From positions 1 to 64,000 of IMG/VR virus record IMGVR_UViG_3300028854_000012: a stretch of DNA of 64,000 bases. One strand, written 5' to 3'. Every line of letters begins with the position of its first letter. The stretch's first letter is position 1. Made by a program: the position numbers and the translations under genes. Of this stretch, positions 1 to 10,409 are shown one piece after another. A model generated the notes under the pieces. The model had not been told where the DNA came from. It worked only from the letters and a program-made list of their open reading frames with translations, and made no database searches. The stretch comes from a virus.

Positions 1-81
1 AAAGACACGGTAGATGGAAGTTGCAGACGGTTCCAGCTAAGCGGCGGCATTCTTGTCGGCACCGAAATACCTTGTCCATAA
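1..81 (+). CDS. 3' end of an unidentified gene (partial)
   Basis: Frame 1 is open from the first base to a TAA at 79-81 and encodes 26 residues ending in GTEIPCP. A strong GGAGG ribosome site for the next gene follows directly, which is the spacing expected of consecutive genes. The stretch is too short to assign a family. Base composition is richer in G+C than the rest of the window, like the next two genes. It could be a chance open frame. Confidence 0.3.
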   Translation, partial: KDTVDGSCRRFQLSGGILVGTEIPCP

Positions 82-93
82 GGAGGACAAAAA

Positions 94-423
94 ATGAAAA
101 AAGTACTTTTACTCGCGGTTCTGTTTATGGTTGTCGGCAGGGCGTCTACCCCTGCCCAGACAGCACCTGTTGCGCCGCCCCTTGCAGCTTGTACCTTTAG
201 CCATCCCGAATCTAAGCCGACAATGTTTGTGCCTCGCATCCAGAAATCCTATGGGCTGCTCACTCTCAACAGTGCTGGTGATCCTATTCTCATTCACCCG
301 GCTAACAACACAGTTGCAGTTCCAACTTCAGTCACAACAACCCCTTGCATCACACCCAAGAAAAGTCTGATTTATCTGCTGACCACACCAGTTGCACAGC
401 AGTTGAACACGGGCACGAAGTAA
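94..423 (+). CDS. Small exported protein with signal peptide
   Basis: The 109-residue product starts with MKK, then a hydrophobic stretch and an Ala-rich segment (PAQTAPVAPPLAA), which looks like a Sec signal peptide with cleavage near residues 17-22. The mature part is Pro/Thr/Val-rich with three cysteines and no family I recognise. The start is well supported: AAGGAGG lies about 9 nt upstream. Codons are more G+C-rich than in most of the window. It is followed 10 nt later by a tiny membrane protein, so the two may be co-expressed. A periplasmic or cell-surface role is inferred only from the signal peptide. Confidence 0.6.
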   Translation: MKKVLLLAVLFMVVGRASTPAQTAPVAPPLAACTFSHPESKPTMFVPRIQKSYGLLTLNSAGDPILIHPANNTVAVPTSVTTTPCITPKKSLIYLLTTPVAQQLNTGTK

Positions 424-433
424 GAAGGGAGCG

Positions 434-556
434 ATGGATCGGTTTTTATTGAGTGCGGCGATTATAATAGTAATAGGTGCAGCTATCTTTATTGTGGCCA
501 TGGTTCGCGCAGATATAAACGATCCGCACCGCTGGCATAAAATCAAGAACAAATAA
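434..556 (+). CDS. 40-residue single-span membrane protein
   Basis: ATG at 434 is preceded by GAAGGGAG and opens a 40-codon frame. The product has a hydrophobic run from about residue 4 to 24 (LLSAAIIIVIGAAIFIVAMV) and then a charged tail ending KIKNK, so one transmembrane helix with a short cytoplasmic or periplasmic tail. It sits 10 nt after the exported protein. No family is recognised; small phage membrane proteins of this shape can be holin-like or spanin-like, but nothing here decides that. Confidence 0.5.
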   Translation: MDRFLLSAAIIIVIGAAIFIVAMVRADINDPHRWHKIKNK

Positions 557-675
557 ACCGCGCCACGGAGGGAGCGAGCGGCGAGGCTCCGGTAATCTGG
601 GTGTGGGAACAAAGATAGTAACATGCCCATAATAAAATTAATTATTAGATAGCTAGAAGAATATTAGGAGATAAA

Positions 676-1050
676 TTGAAAAACATATTACTTATTTTTA
701 TATTTTTAGTTTGTTTTTCGATTAATTGTTTATCTCAAACAATAGTTACAGAAAAAAAAGTTATAGATAAGAAATTTATTTTAATCAATGCTGCTCATCT
801 TGCATCTGCTTTTTTAGATGTAGAAATAACACATCATTGTATTTCCGATCATACGTGTAGAGAAGCAAATCCTCTTATGCCTTCTTCGTTGGGTGGTCAA
901 ATTGCTGTAGATTCTGCTTTAGTAGGATATGGAACTTTTGTAAGTTATAAACTTAAAAAACAAAATAATAGATTATGGTGGGTAAATCCAACTTTGGGAA
1001 TAACTTCTCATACTGTTGGTATCACTATTACTTTAAACAGAAAACAATAA
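676..1050 (+). CDS. Exported protein with a conserved Cys/His-rich core, function unknown
   Basis: The gene starts with TTG at 676, placed 6 nt after AGGAG, giving 124 residues. Residues 1-20 are a signal peptide (MKNILLIFIFLVCFSINCLS). The core reads DVEITHHC-ISDHTC-REANPLMPS, followed by a hydrophobic stretch and a polar C-terminus. From memory, this DxxxTxxC...CxEANPL pattern occurs in short hypothetical proteins of Acidobacteriota; that is recollection, not a search result. It precedes the structural genes and may be a phage-encoded envelope protein. The cytoplasm-facing region is short, and one or two membrane helices are possible in the second half. Confidence 0.6.
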   Translation: MKNILLIFIFLVCFSINCLSQTIVTEKKVIDKKFILINAAHLASAFLDVEITHHCISDHTCREANPLMPSSLGGQIAVDSALVGYGTFVSYKLKKQNNRLWWVNPTLGITSHTVGITITLNRKQ

Positions 1051-1058
1051 GATAAATA
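1051..1058 (+). promoter_or_regulatory. T4-type late promoter motif GATAAATA
   Basis: GATAAATA lies exactly 5 nt before the ATG at 1064. In T4 late promoters transcription starts 6 nt after this octamer, so the transcript would begin at the ATG with no leader. Confidence 0.5.
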
Positions 1059-1063
1059 ATAAT

Positions 1064-1498
1064 ATGAACAACACCTATCAAACTGTATGGAATCCAATAT
1101 TGAATGCTCTCCCCCAAAATCAAAGAGGATATTACAAACTTTCTATGATTGCTGCGGTTGAACGTAGGAAAGTTGGAACTAATAGTTTTCGACCACTTAA
1201 CATTGTTGCTAATACTGTCAGCCCACAAACTGGAAATCCATGGACAACTTCTAATATTTCAAATATCAGTTTTTCTGGTCAAGAGGTTCCAAGCGGAAAT
1301 ATTAATGGAATAAACACAAATTTTACACTTGCTCATGGAACTGTTGATCCTCTTACCTTATTAATAACTATTAATGATCAACCATTGGTTGATAATATTA
1401 ATTTTACTGTATCTGGAATATCAAAACAAACTATTACATTTACTACTGCTCCACCAAACAAATCAAAAATATTTGCATATTATGCATATGGGACTTAA
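1064..1498 (+). CDS. Virion-associated protein with a C-terminal beta module
   Basis: The 144-residue protein has a polar N-terminal half. Its C-terminal half (about 85-144) reads GINTNFTLAH...LLITINDQPL...FTVSGISKQTITFTTAPP, closely patterned like segments inside the 2938-residue protein encoded next (for example near 3130-3300). The module alternates strands and turns and is probably an Ig-like or jelly-roll decoration domain. Its position at the head of the structural block and the shared module suggest a small component or attachment partner of the same tail or baseplate appendage. The start is ATG at 1064; a recognisable ribosome site is missing and a late promoter octamer ends 5 nt before it. 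Confidence 0.65.
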   Translation: MNNTYQTVWNPILNALPQNQRGYYKLSMIAAVERRKVGTNSFRPLNIVANTVSPQTGNPWTTSNISNISFSGQEVPSGNINGINTNFTLAHGTVDPLTLLITINDQPLVDNINFTVSGISKQTITFTTAPPNKSKIFAYYAYGT

Positions 1499-1518
1499 AA
1501 ATCCATCTATTTTCTATA

Positions 1519-1526
1519 GATAAATA
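1519..1526 (+). promoter_or_regulatory. T4-type late promoter GATAAATA upstream of giant structural gene
   Basis: GATAAATACTGTT matches the T4 late extended pattern TATAAATACTATT closely. It leaves a leader of about 17 nt containing TAGAGGA before the ATG at 1549. Confidence 0.6.
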
Positions 1527-1548
1527 CTGTTAGAGGATTCTATTAGTT

Positions 1549-4500
1549 ATGTCTAATTCTGCTTCATTTCTTCCGCCATATCTCCAAACCACACCAAATA
1601 AAAGATTTTTGGGGTCAACTCTTGATTTATTAACAGCACAGGCTGCTGTAACAAGATTTGATGGTTATATTGGTGAAAAAATATATAACGGCGAAGTTCT
1701 CGATGGTAATTATTTGTTGGAAAGCACCCCTCTTAGACAGGCTTATCAACTTGAAGCTGCTTTTGTAACTAAAGATATTAATCAAAATATTACTAAAGTA
1801 TCTAATTTTATTGATATTCTTAATGCTAGTGCAAACAAAAATGCTATTACTTCATCTTGGAATAGATTGTTAACAAACAATATGTATAGTTGGCAAGGAT
1901 TTAATAATTTAGATAAAATTATAAACTATCAAAATTATTGCTGGCTTTCTACTGATATCAGTTGGTATTGGAATAATAGTATTCTCATTCAACCAATTAA
2001 CAATGTTACTGAAGATATCATTGGACAACTTCAATATACTGATCCATTTGGTATTACATTGATGGATGGAATGATTGTGTCTTTTCCTGATTCACAACCA
2101 TATCCATTTAATACATCTAGATATATTGTTGAGGGAGTTGGTTTAGAAATTACTCTTGTTCCTGTCACAAATATTATTACTCCTGCTTTTGTTAAGGACC
2201 AAAACAATCCACCGGATTATATTACTATTGCCAGAAATGCGATTGATCTAAATTTATGGTCACGAACAAATTTATGGGTTCATAAAGACACAATTAACAG
2301 TGTTATAAACATTTTAGCAAGTCAACAAAATATAACAAATATATCTCAATCTTTTAATTTTGCAAAAAGACCAATAATAGAATTTACTCCACTGATATTA
2401 TTCAATTCTGGAAAAATTGGTCTTAATGCTATTAATTATTTTGATAATTCCACAACTGATGCTTTTTATATAATTCAAGGACAAACAAATTTTGAATGTG
2501 ATGGATATCAATTAAATACTGGAGATTCTGTTATTTTTAATGCAGATCATAATCTAACCATTCGTCAAAATGTATATAATATTAATTTTGTTGATACAAA
2601 TAGAATAACACAGATACCAAGATTATATCCAGTGCAAGCACTATCTAATTCAAATATTTCATTGTTTGGTTTACAAACTATTGATGGATATATAACTAAT
2701 ATTGGGGATCGTATTTTGGTTCTTGGGCAAACAGATCAAACTAAAAATGGAATTTATATTGTATCTCAATTAAATTGGACTTTATCCGATGATTTTACTG
2801 GAAATGATCAAGTTGGTGTTTTTGTTTTATATGGACTTGTTAATAAACTAACATATTATATTTTTACTCCTGCAAATATTATTTGTAATCCTATTATTGG
2901 TTCATTAACACCAACAGCAAATTCTCAAATTTATACCATATCGCTTGTTCCAGACCCCAATACCTTACTTATCTGGGATAATTTTCCAATGATTCCAGAA
3001 GTTGGGTATACTATTTCTGGTTCAACTATAACTTTTACTGTTGCTCCCGATCCATCTGATGTTTTATCGTTTCAAGCATGGCCAATTGGAACAGCACCTA
3101 TTACTACACCTGTTTCTGGTGTTCCTGCTGGAGTTCAAGACGGTATTAACACTGTTTTTACTATACCAACACCACCAGATAATAGCACATTGTTAGTATG
3201 GGATAATTTTCCATTAGTTAATAATATTGGTTATACTTTATCTGGAACTGTTCTTACATATACATATGCTCCTGCACCAACAGATAATTTATTTTATCAA
3301 TATTGGTCAAAATGGGCACCGAGTTCTGCTCCCGTTGCACAATTAGTTTTGCGTGATACCGCACAAAATAAAAACTGTGTGATTGTTACTTCTGGAAAAA
3401 CATATACAGATGACATGGTTTATTGGAATTCATCATTTTGGAATATTGCATCTCAAAATAAAACTAGTATTAATCAAACTCCAAAATTTGATATTTTTGA
3501 TTTATCTGGAAATAGTTATGGAAATAATATAATATATCCAAATACTAGTTTTATAGGTAGTGAACTGTTTTCTTATGAAATCGGAGTTGGAACCAATGAT
3601 CCAATTTTAGGATTTCCATTATCTTATGGACCCGTAGGAAATCTAAATGATGTAATTTTTGATAATAATTATACTACTGATACTTTTTCATATACTGGTT
3701 TATCAATAGCACAACCAATTATTAATGGTCGTGCTCATTCCATTGATCCAATTACTTATAACGAATCAATATTTGATCCATGGCAATATGTCAATAACAA
3801 TTTAGAATTATATCAAAATTATGTAACTATTGGTTTGTCAACTATTAGTTTTAACGGGACACTGTTAATAAAATCTACACCAAATTCACAAGCAACACAA
3901 GTATTTGTTGATGGAACAAAAATAGAATCTTCTGAATTTATTGTAACAGAAAGCAATGGAAGTATTACTGTTACTATTAGTAGTGAAATAAATTCCAATA
4001 GTATTATTCTTATTAAAATTTTAAGTAGCACACCAATTCCAAATGCATGGTATGATGTCCCTCCTGCCTTTGATCATAACCCATTGGGACAAATGTTATC
4101 AAACTTTAATATGGGGCAATTTCGTCTCCACGCTACTACAATACAAAACAATTCAAATGATACTACTGGAATTATTAATTTATTTTTAAAGGAATTTCAA
4201 GGTGTTCCGGGTAGTATGTTATTTCAGGAAGCAATCAGTATACTTCCAACATTGTTATTATGCGATAATAATTTTAATATTGATCAAGCTATTCGAACAG
4301 CATCCGATGATTATGTTTTATTTAAACAACGATTCATTAACACTGCTTCACAATTAACAAATATTGGCTCATTAACTATTAAGCAAGCAGTAGATCAAAT
4401 TTTACAAAAAATTGCAACAACTAATATTACTGGCCAACCATGGAATACCAGCGATATGTGTTATTGGGGTGGAGCAACTAAAAATATAACAGTTACGAAT

Positions 4501-7500
4501 ACAAACTTAGTTACTTATAATCTTCAACAAACATATAATTTTACTCAACCAAATAGTTTGGAATTACAAATTTACAAAAATAATTTACAAATGATTTTTG
4601 GTATTGATTATTCTGTATCCGGTAATATTCTTACTATTATTTCTCCATTATCATTAAATGATTTACTTTCAATATATGAAATTTCCAATACCAATGGTAA
4701 TTATATTCCAGCAACTCCTACAAAATTAGGATTAGCTGCTGCATATATACCTCAAATATATATGGATTATACTTATCAGATACCAAGACAAGTATTACAG
4801 GGTCATGACGGAAGTATTACGACATGCTATGGAAATTATATAGATACTTTAATTTTGGATTACGAACTTCGGGTATATAATAATTTAAAAGTTAATAATC
4901 AATTTTTATTTAATACTATTCAAACACACGTTCCAGATGGTGGTCGTTGGAGAAGTGAACAAGCTATTTCAAATTTATCCATTGCTCCATATTCTCCAAG
5001 TGAATTATTAACTATTCAACAACGTATGTTTTATGAGTGGACTTCAGAATACAACATAAATTCTTTTAACAGTTTTTATGATGAGACTGATTTGTTTACT
5101 TGGAATTGGAGTAGCAGTCTTGATAAATTAAGTGATCACGAGCCATTATTAGGATATTGGCGCGGAATATATCGTTGGTTTTATGATACAGAATATGTTA
5201 ATATTAAACCATGGGAATCATTAGGTTTATCAGTTAAACCATCTTGGTGGGACGAAACTTATGGACCGGCTCCTTATACTGGTGGAAACACTGTTCTATG
5301 GGATGACATTGCTGCTGGAATTATTCGCGATCCAAATGGAATTTATTATAGTCCATATGGACCAAAAATATTTAATTCTAACTCTGTAACTTCAGTTATT
5401 CCTGTAGACAGTTTTGGTAATTTATTGGACCCAAATGATAGTATTGTTGGTGTTTTTTATAATAGAACTGCTAATTATAATTTTGTTTTTGGTGATGGTG
5501 GTCCAACTGAAGAAGCATGGAGACGAAATAGTGTCTATCCATTTGCTAAATTGCGTGCTCAAATTTTACAAAACCCGTTATTTATGTGCGGGTCACTTTG
5601 GGATACAAATAACTATCTACCAACAAATGGATATAATCAATTTAGATATCAAAATAATTATCTTGGAACTATTGATCAAATCGTATTAAATAGTGTTGAT
5701 AATAATGGTTCTGCGGTAGTAAACAGTATATTAAATTATAGTATTGAATATCTTCGTAAACAAGGACAAGACCCATCACAATTACGCGAAGCTATTAGTA
5801 ATACTTCTGTTCAATTAATGTATCCTCTTGGTGGATTTTCTGATCCCAATGATTTAACTGCCTATGGTTCTCCAAACAATCCAACAGATGTTGGAGCAGC
5901 AGAATTAATACCAGTCCATGATTATACTCTTTTCTTAAATAAAAGCACACCAACTGGAACATTAAATTATAGTGGATTGATTATTTCACCGGTTATTAGT
6001 AATGTATCTATATTCTCATCAAACATTGCTCCACCAATTAATGTAACTGTAACTACTGCTACAATTGAAGCAACCGCTAATATTTGTCTTATGACCGCAG
6101 GAACTACCTATGTTGGTGGTGAATGGGAAGAAATTACCTATGGTAATGGACCATCACCAATCGAAGGAATTCCTGAAATTGGTCAAGAATTAGTTGTAGG
6201 AGCTTTACCCAACCAAGAGGGAGACTGGATTTATACAGGGTTAATAAGCAATGATGATCTTGCTTTTGCAAAATTAACTTGGGAAGGAACCCCTCCCGCT
6301 GGAAATGCCAATGGTATTGGAATTCCAATTATTGTGCCATCCGTTAGCTCCGTAGTTAATATTGATTTTACCCTTAATCCATATGGAAATGGCGGTGGAT
6401 CAGATTCAATTTTAAATTATATATCTGGAACTAATCTAACCGCTACTATTTTATGTAACTTGTTATTTGTTGGCGGGCCGGATTCGGGTGTTGGTCAGAC
6501 ATCAATAGTTCTTCCTTTAAATATTCCCGGAACAATATTAGATGTTCTGGCATTTAATACTACAGATTATATAACTTATACTACTGGAGACGCTTCACTA
6601 AATCCAGACAATGTTATTCATGCAAATGTAACATGGTCCGGTATCCCCCCCGCTGGAAATTCAAATGGTTTAGGTGTTCCTATTATTGTTCCAAATGTTC
6701 CAGCAACCGTAACCATTGGTTTTAACTTAACATTTGGTGGTGGATTATTTAATGAAGGGGTTGTTCAAATCGTATTTTCTGGAACAGGTGGTCCAATTGT
6801 TTTTGCTGATGGAACGTGTCGTGTTGTTTTTACTTCCACAACTACCTCTAATACCTCTAATACATCATCGCAATCAACACAAACATCATTTGAAATTATT
6901 AATACTGGAACCTATCAAATTACTGGTTATAACAATATAAACCCATTTTTTACTATATATCCAGCAAATACATATGGTCCATCAATTCAAATTGGTGTAA
7001 AACCAAACTTTTATAAATATCCAACCAAATTTTCTTCAACGCCAAGTGTTGTAGCATATAATACTATTTTTCCAGATATTCAAAGTGTTATTAATTTTAT
7101 TGCTGGATATGAGGCATTTTTAATTTCAAATGGTCTTACTTTTATTACAAATGTTTCACAAACACAAGTTGAATGGCAATCAGCAGCTATACAATTTATT
7201 AAATGGTGTTTAACAAACTGGGGAGTTTCTCCAGTATTATCATTGATTTTAAATCCTAGTTCCTCAATTATTCAATACAATGCTACGTCTGGAACATTAT
7301 ATGATCTTACTGATCCACTAAGTAGTTTGGTTCTCGATGTTAATGGGGATACTATTACAAATAAATTTTTAGATGTGTATCGAGATGTTAACTCTGTTAC
7401 TATAACTCATCAAGGTGGAGGAATTTTTGCTTGTGTTGAAGCAGATATTGTTAGTTATGAACATCGAGTAGTTTTTGATAATATTACTGCTTTCAATGAT

Positions 7501-10365
7501 ACTATATATGATCCTATATCCGCTATCCGACAAACTAGACTTTCTTTTTCTGGACAAAAAAGTGCAAACTGGAATGGAACACTAGATAGTCCGGGATTTT
7601 TAATTTGCACAAACAACGTTCCATTATGGATTCCAAACAAAGATTATTTATTGGGTAGTTTAGTTCAATGGAAAAATAATAATTATATTGCTACCCAAGA
7701 TACCATTGGTGCGCCTACATTTCAATATAGTCAATTTCAACTTATTTCTACGATATTTACAAATAATATATTACCAAATTTATCACTTAAATCAGTTGAT
7801 TATCTTAATGCATATAATATTAACTATCGACCATTCCTTACTGATTTTATGTCTTTACGTAATAACACCATTGGTTATATTGAAAGAGATTGGTTAACTA
7901 TTTTAGACATTGATGCTGGTGGTCAAACAGATTTTTATAAAGGGTGGATAAAGGAAAAGGGTTCCTTAAATTCTCTTAATAGTTATGGACGAGGATCAAC
8001 GTCACAATTAAACACGATTATTGGTATTAATGAAGAATATGCTATGAAAATTGGTGTTTATGGTAGTGATTTAAGAACAGGTTATGGAGAAGTTAGTCTA
8101 CCACCTATAATCAATACCCAAAATCCATTGATAATTTCGTTCGTTGATTATTCAAATTCAAATGATACGAATAGTATTCAAGTTACACCAAATAGCCTTT
8201 ATGAGAAATCTTCTAATTGGACGAATGATTTTATTCAAAATTATGGAAATTTAAAACTAAACACAAGCAATTTCACAAGCGGTGGACCCGTAATACCACA
8301 AGCTCTTGTTACCTTGGCGAAAAATACTGTTCCAGATTTTATTAAATCAGATGAAAATTCGTTAAATTTTTCATCTTTTAATTCAATGGTTGCAGCACCA
8401 CAAAATAGTATATTAAAAATTGCTGAAAACGGCGGTAGTTTCTGGATTGAAAATAATAATCTGATTGCTGGTTCAAATCAATGGGATGTTATTACTTTTA
8501 GTTCTGTCAGCACAGAAATTTCTTCTATCACACAACTTAATAGTAACACTATATGTTTTATATTATCGACTAATATTGGAACTGTGGCTAACAGCGTCAT
8601 TGTAATTGATTACACTGACTTTAGTTCTAATATCTCTATTTCTGGATCATTTATTGTCAATGATTATTTTATAGCACCTTTTAGAACTGCAAATAGCAGC
8701 GGATATTCTAATCTTACAATTACAACTACACCAAATCAATTTGGAAATATATTTGTAAATTATGCAAATTTAGTTCCAACTAGTGGAATTTATGTTTCTC
8801 GAAGCCTTCGTGCAAATAGTATTGCCGAAGGAACAACTATTGATTTAGATTCTACACAATATGTAATAAATGATGCTACTGGAGAAGCAGCTTATAATTT
8901 AACAGCACCATATCAAACAGAAATTACTTATTCTGATGTTTTAGGTGGTATTCCAATTGGTTCCATTGCATATGATAGCCCAAATCAAATAGTTTGGAAT
9001 GGGAAACCATCTGCAATTCCATCTGGTATATTGGAACTGCGTGTGGTTGGCTCTAATATTTTATCAAATGGAAATATATTACCTACAATTAATACAGAAA
9101 TTTATACCATTCAACCAAAAAATCCATATTCAATAAATTTTGGAAATGTTTTAGTTGCTGCTAATAATTTCGCGGCGGCTTCGGCAGATACCGACGGTCA
9201 ACCGGGACAAATTTATATATGTAACAATGTTATAAGACATGCTCCAATCGTAACACAAATATTAAATGGAAATACATTAATTCCATATAAAGTTACTAAT
9301 ATGGCTATTAGTGATGATGCCTCATGGTTATATGCTGTTGAACAATCCAATGGAAATATCAGTGATATTGCAGTATATGCGCTACAAAATAATCCAAATA
9401 TTAATCAAACTTGGTTCCCAACATATACTATTATTCCAACAGGCGCTAATTCATCTATAACACTTGGAGAAATAATTCCAAATGAATATGCTATAACTGT
9501 TTCTATTACAAATAACATAGATTATTCCAGTCGTGTTTTGATACCGGAATATGAATATACTACAGTTGGAACCATAATTAACGTTAACCTAACCACTTCT
9601 GGAATTGCAAATATTAGTGATGCAAATAACACAATTGCTGTAACAGGAATATCTAATTATTATCAATATCAAGGAACAATCGTTGCCGCTGATTATGGTT
9701 TAACTGAATTTACACCACTTAGTCAATTTGGTGCATCTATTGCATGTGATTCCGACGGAAAAACTATTGCTATAGGTGCTCCTAATAATCAAGGAAATGT
9801 TATTGTTTTTTCACGTATTATTGAAAATCAATATTCTCAAAATGGTGGTTTAATAACTCCATTTAATTCATATGATACTATTACAAATATTAAAGTAAAT
9901 GGTTTATCAGTTCCTCCGACACCCAATGTCATTGTTCAAGCCTATAGCTTAATTCAATTTGAAGGTTTTTGCTTCAATGTTCAACAAATTATACCTGCTC
10001 CAAATATATTTGATAGTGGTTTTGGTAGCAGTGTAGCAATTCAAAACAACCAACTTGTAATTGGAAGTTCTAATTCTACAATCGGTAATCAATATAATAA
10101 AGGAACAGTATATGTATATGCACTTGATACAAGCATTACTAATTCAAAAATTATTCCAATTTCTGATTTGGTTTTATCTACTACCCCGTTTATGATTAAT
10201 GGTTGGTTAGTTACACCTCTTAATGCAACAATAAACGGCTTGATTGATGCTATAAATATTACTAGTGGATATACCGGAATTACAGCAGCAACCAGCAATT
10301 CAAATCTAGTGCTTACAATAACTCCAACTCTTCAATCAACTGGTTTGGGTAATTTAGGAGCCTAG
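1549..10365 (+). CDS. Giant virion structural protein (2938 aa), tail or baseplate appendage
   Basis: The N-terminus (residues 6-90, with NKRFLGSTLDLLT and FDGYIGEKIYN) resembles large structural proteins of T4-like cyanophages, as I remember them. Beta modules of about 55 residues (TLLxWDNFPxxxxxGYTxSGxxxTxTxAP) recur around residues 465-590. A Gly-rich module (about 1504-1783) is almost the same as one in the 810-residue protein. A carbohydrate-binding-like segment (WIPNKDYLLGSLVQWKNNNY) lies near 2030. FG-GAP-like repeats (FGASIACDSDGKTIAIGAPN, FGSSVAIQNNQLVIGS) lie near 2725-2840. The very end looks like an INGxxV...AINxxSGxTGITA domain. There are no long coiled coils. It probably forms fibres or adhesin parts of the virion. 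The FG-GAP series seems to continue in the next gene, so the two may be one protein in relatives. Confidence 0.85.
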   Translation: MSNSASFLPPYLQTTPNKRFLGSTLDLLTAQAAVTRFDGYIGEKIYNGEVLDGNYLLESTPLRQAYQLEAAFVTKDINQNITKVSNFIDILNASANKNAITSSWNRLLTNNMYSWQGFNNLDKIINYQNYCWLSTDISWYWNNSILIQPINNVTEDIIGQLQYTDPFGITLMDGMIVSFPDSQPYPFNTSRYIVEGVGLEITLVPVTNIITPAFVKDQNNPPDYITIARNAIDLNLWSRTNLWVHKDTINSVINILASQQNITNISQSFNFAKRPIIEFTPLILFNSGKIGLNAINYFDNSTTDAFYIIQGQTNFECDGYQLNTGDSVIFNADHNLTIRQNVYNINFVDTNRITQIPRLYPVQALSNSNISLFGLQTIDGYITNIGDRILVLGQTDQTKNGIYIVSQLNWTLSDDFTGNDQVGVFVLYGLVNKLTYYIFTPANIICNPIIGSLTPTANSQIYTISLVPDPNTLLIWDNFPMIPEVGYTISGSTITFTVAPDPSDVLSFQAWPIGTAPITTPVSGVPAGVQDGINTVFTIPTPPDNSTLLVWDNFPLVNNIGYTLSGTVLTYTYAPAPTDNLFYQYWSKWAPSSAPVAQLVLRDTAQNKNCVIVTSGKTYTDDMVYWNSSFWNIASQNKTSINQTPKFDIFDLSGNSYGNNIIYPNTSFIGSELFSYEIGVGTNDPILGFPLSYGPVGNLNDVIFDNNYTTDTFSYTGLSIAQPIINGRAHSIDPITYNESIFDPWQYVNNNLELYQNYVTIGLSTISFNGTLLIKSTPNSQATQVFVDGTKIESSEFIVTESNGSITVTISSEINSNSIILIKILSSTPIPNAWYDVPPAFDHNPLGQMLSNFNMGQFRLHATTIQNNSNDTTGIINLFLKEFQGVPGSMLFQEAISILPTLLLCDNNFNIDQAIRTASDDYVLFKQRFINTASQLTNIGSLTIKQAVDQILQKIATTNITGQPWNTSDMCYWGGATKNITVTNTNLVTYNLQQTYNFTQPNSLELQIYKNNLQMIFGIDYSVSGNILTIISPLSLNDLLSIYEISNTNGNYIPATPTKLGLAAAYIPQIYMDYTYQIPRQVLQGHDGSITTCYGNYIDTLILDYELRVYNNLKVNNQFLFNTIQTHVPDGGRWRSEQAISNLSIAPYSPSELLTIQQRMFYEWTSEYNINSFNSFYDETDLFTWNWSSSLDKLSDHEPLLGYWRGIYRWFYDTEYVNIKPWESLGLSVKPSWWDETYGPAPYTGGNTVLWDDIAAGIIRDPNGIYYSPYGPKIFNSNSVTSVIPVDSFGNLLDPNDSIVGVFYNRTANYNFVFGDGGPTEEAWRRNSVYPFAKLRAQILQNPLFMCGSLWDTNNYLPTNGYNQFRYQNNYLGTIDQIVLNSVDNNGSAVVNSILNYSIEYLRKQGQDPSQLREAISNTSVQLMYPLGGFSDPNDLTAYGSPNNPTDVGAAELIPVHDYTLFLNKSTPTGTLNYSGLIISPVISNVSIFSSNIAPPINVTVTTATIEATANICLMTAGTTYVGGEWEEITYGNGPSPIEGIPEIGQELVVGALPNQEGDWIYTGLISNDDLAFAKLTWEGTPPAGNANGIGIPIIVPSVSSVVNIDFTLNPYGNGGGSDSILNYISGTNLTATILCNLLFVGGPDSGVGQTSIVLPLNIPGTILDVLAFNTTDYITYTTGDASLNPDNVIHANVTWSGIPPAGNSNGLGVPIIVPNVPATVTIGFNLTFGGGLFNEGVVQIVFSGTGGPIVFADGTCRVVFTSTTTSNTSNTSSQSTQTSFEIINTGTYQITGYNNINPFFTIYPANTYGPSIQIGVKPNFYKYPTKFSSTPSVVAYNTIFPDIQSVINFIAGYEAFLISNGLTFITNVSQTQVEWQSAAIQFIKWCLTNWGVSPVLSLILNPSSSIIQYNATSGTLYDLTDPLSSLVLDVNGDTITNKFLDVYRDVNSVTITHQGGGIFACVEADIVSYEHRVVFDNITAFNDTIYDPISAIRQTRLSFSGQKSANWNGTLDSPGFLICTNNVPLWIPNKDYLLGSLVQWKNNNYIATQDTIGAPTFQYSQFQLISTIFTNNILPNLSLKSVDYLNAYNINYRPFLTDFMSLRNNTIGYIERDWLTILDIDAGGQTDFYKGWIKEKGSLNSLNSYGRGSTSQLNTIIGINEEYAMKIGVYGSDLRTGYGEVSLPPIINTQNPLIISFVDYSNSNDTNSIQVTPNSLYEKSSNWTNDFIQNYGNLKLNTSNFTSGGPVIPQALVTLAKNTVPDFIKSDENSLNFSSFNSMVAAPQNSILKIAENGGSFWIENNNLIAGSNQWDVITFSSVSTEISSITQLNSNTICFILSTNIGTVANSVIVIDYTDFSSNISISGSFIVNDYFIAPFRTANSSGYSNLTITTTPNQFGNIFVNYANLVPTSGIYVSRSLRANSIAEGTTIDLDSTQYVINDATGEAAYNLTAPYQTEITYSDVLGGIPIGSIAYDSPNQIVWNGKPSAIPSGILELRVVGSNILSNGNILPTINTEIYTIQPKNPYSINFGNVLVAANNFAAASADTDGQPGQIYICNNVIRHAPIVTQILNGNTLIPYKVTNMAISDDASWLYAVEQSNGNISDIAVYALQNNPNINQTWFPTYTIIPTGANSSITLGEIIPNEYAITVSITNNIDYSSRVLIPEYEYTTVGTIINVNLTTSGIANISDANNTIAVTGISNYYQYQGTIVAADYGLTEFTPLSQFGASIACDSDGKTIAIGAPNNQGNVIVFSRIIENQYSQNGGLITPFNSYDTITNIKVNGLSVPPTPNVIVQAYSLIQFEGFCFNVQQIIPAPNIFDSGFGSSVAIQNNQLVIGSSNSTIGNQYNKGTVYVYALDTSITNSKIIPISDLVLSTTPFMINGWLVTPLNATINGLIDAINITSGYTGITAATSNSNLVLTITPTLQSTGLGNLGA

Positions 10366-10409
10366 AAAAACAATAATTTACGAGCCTAAATAATAGTAGA
10401 GGAATTTCA

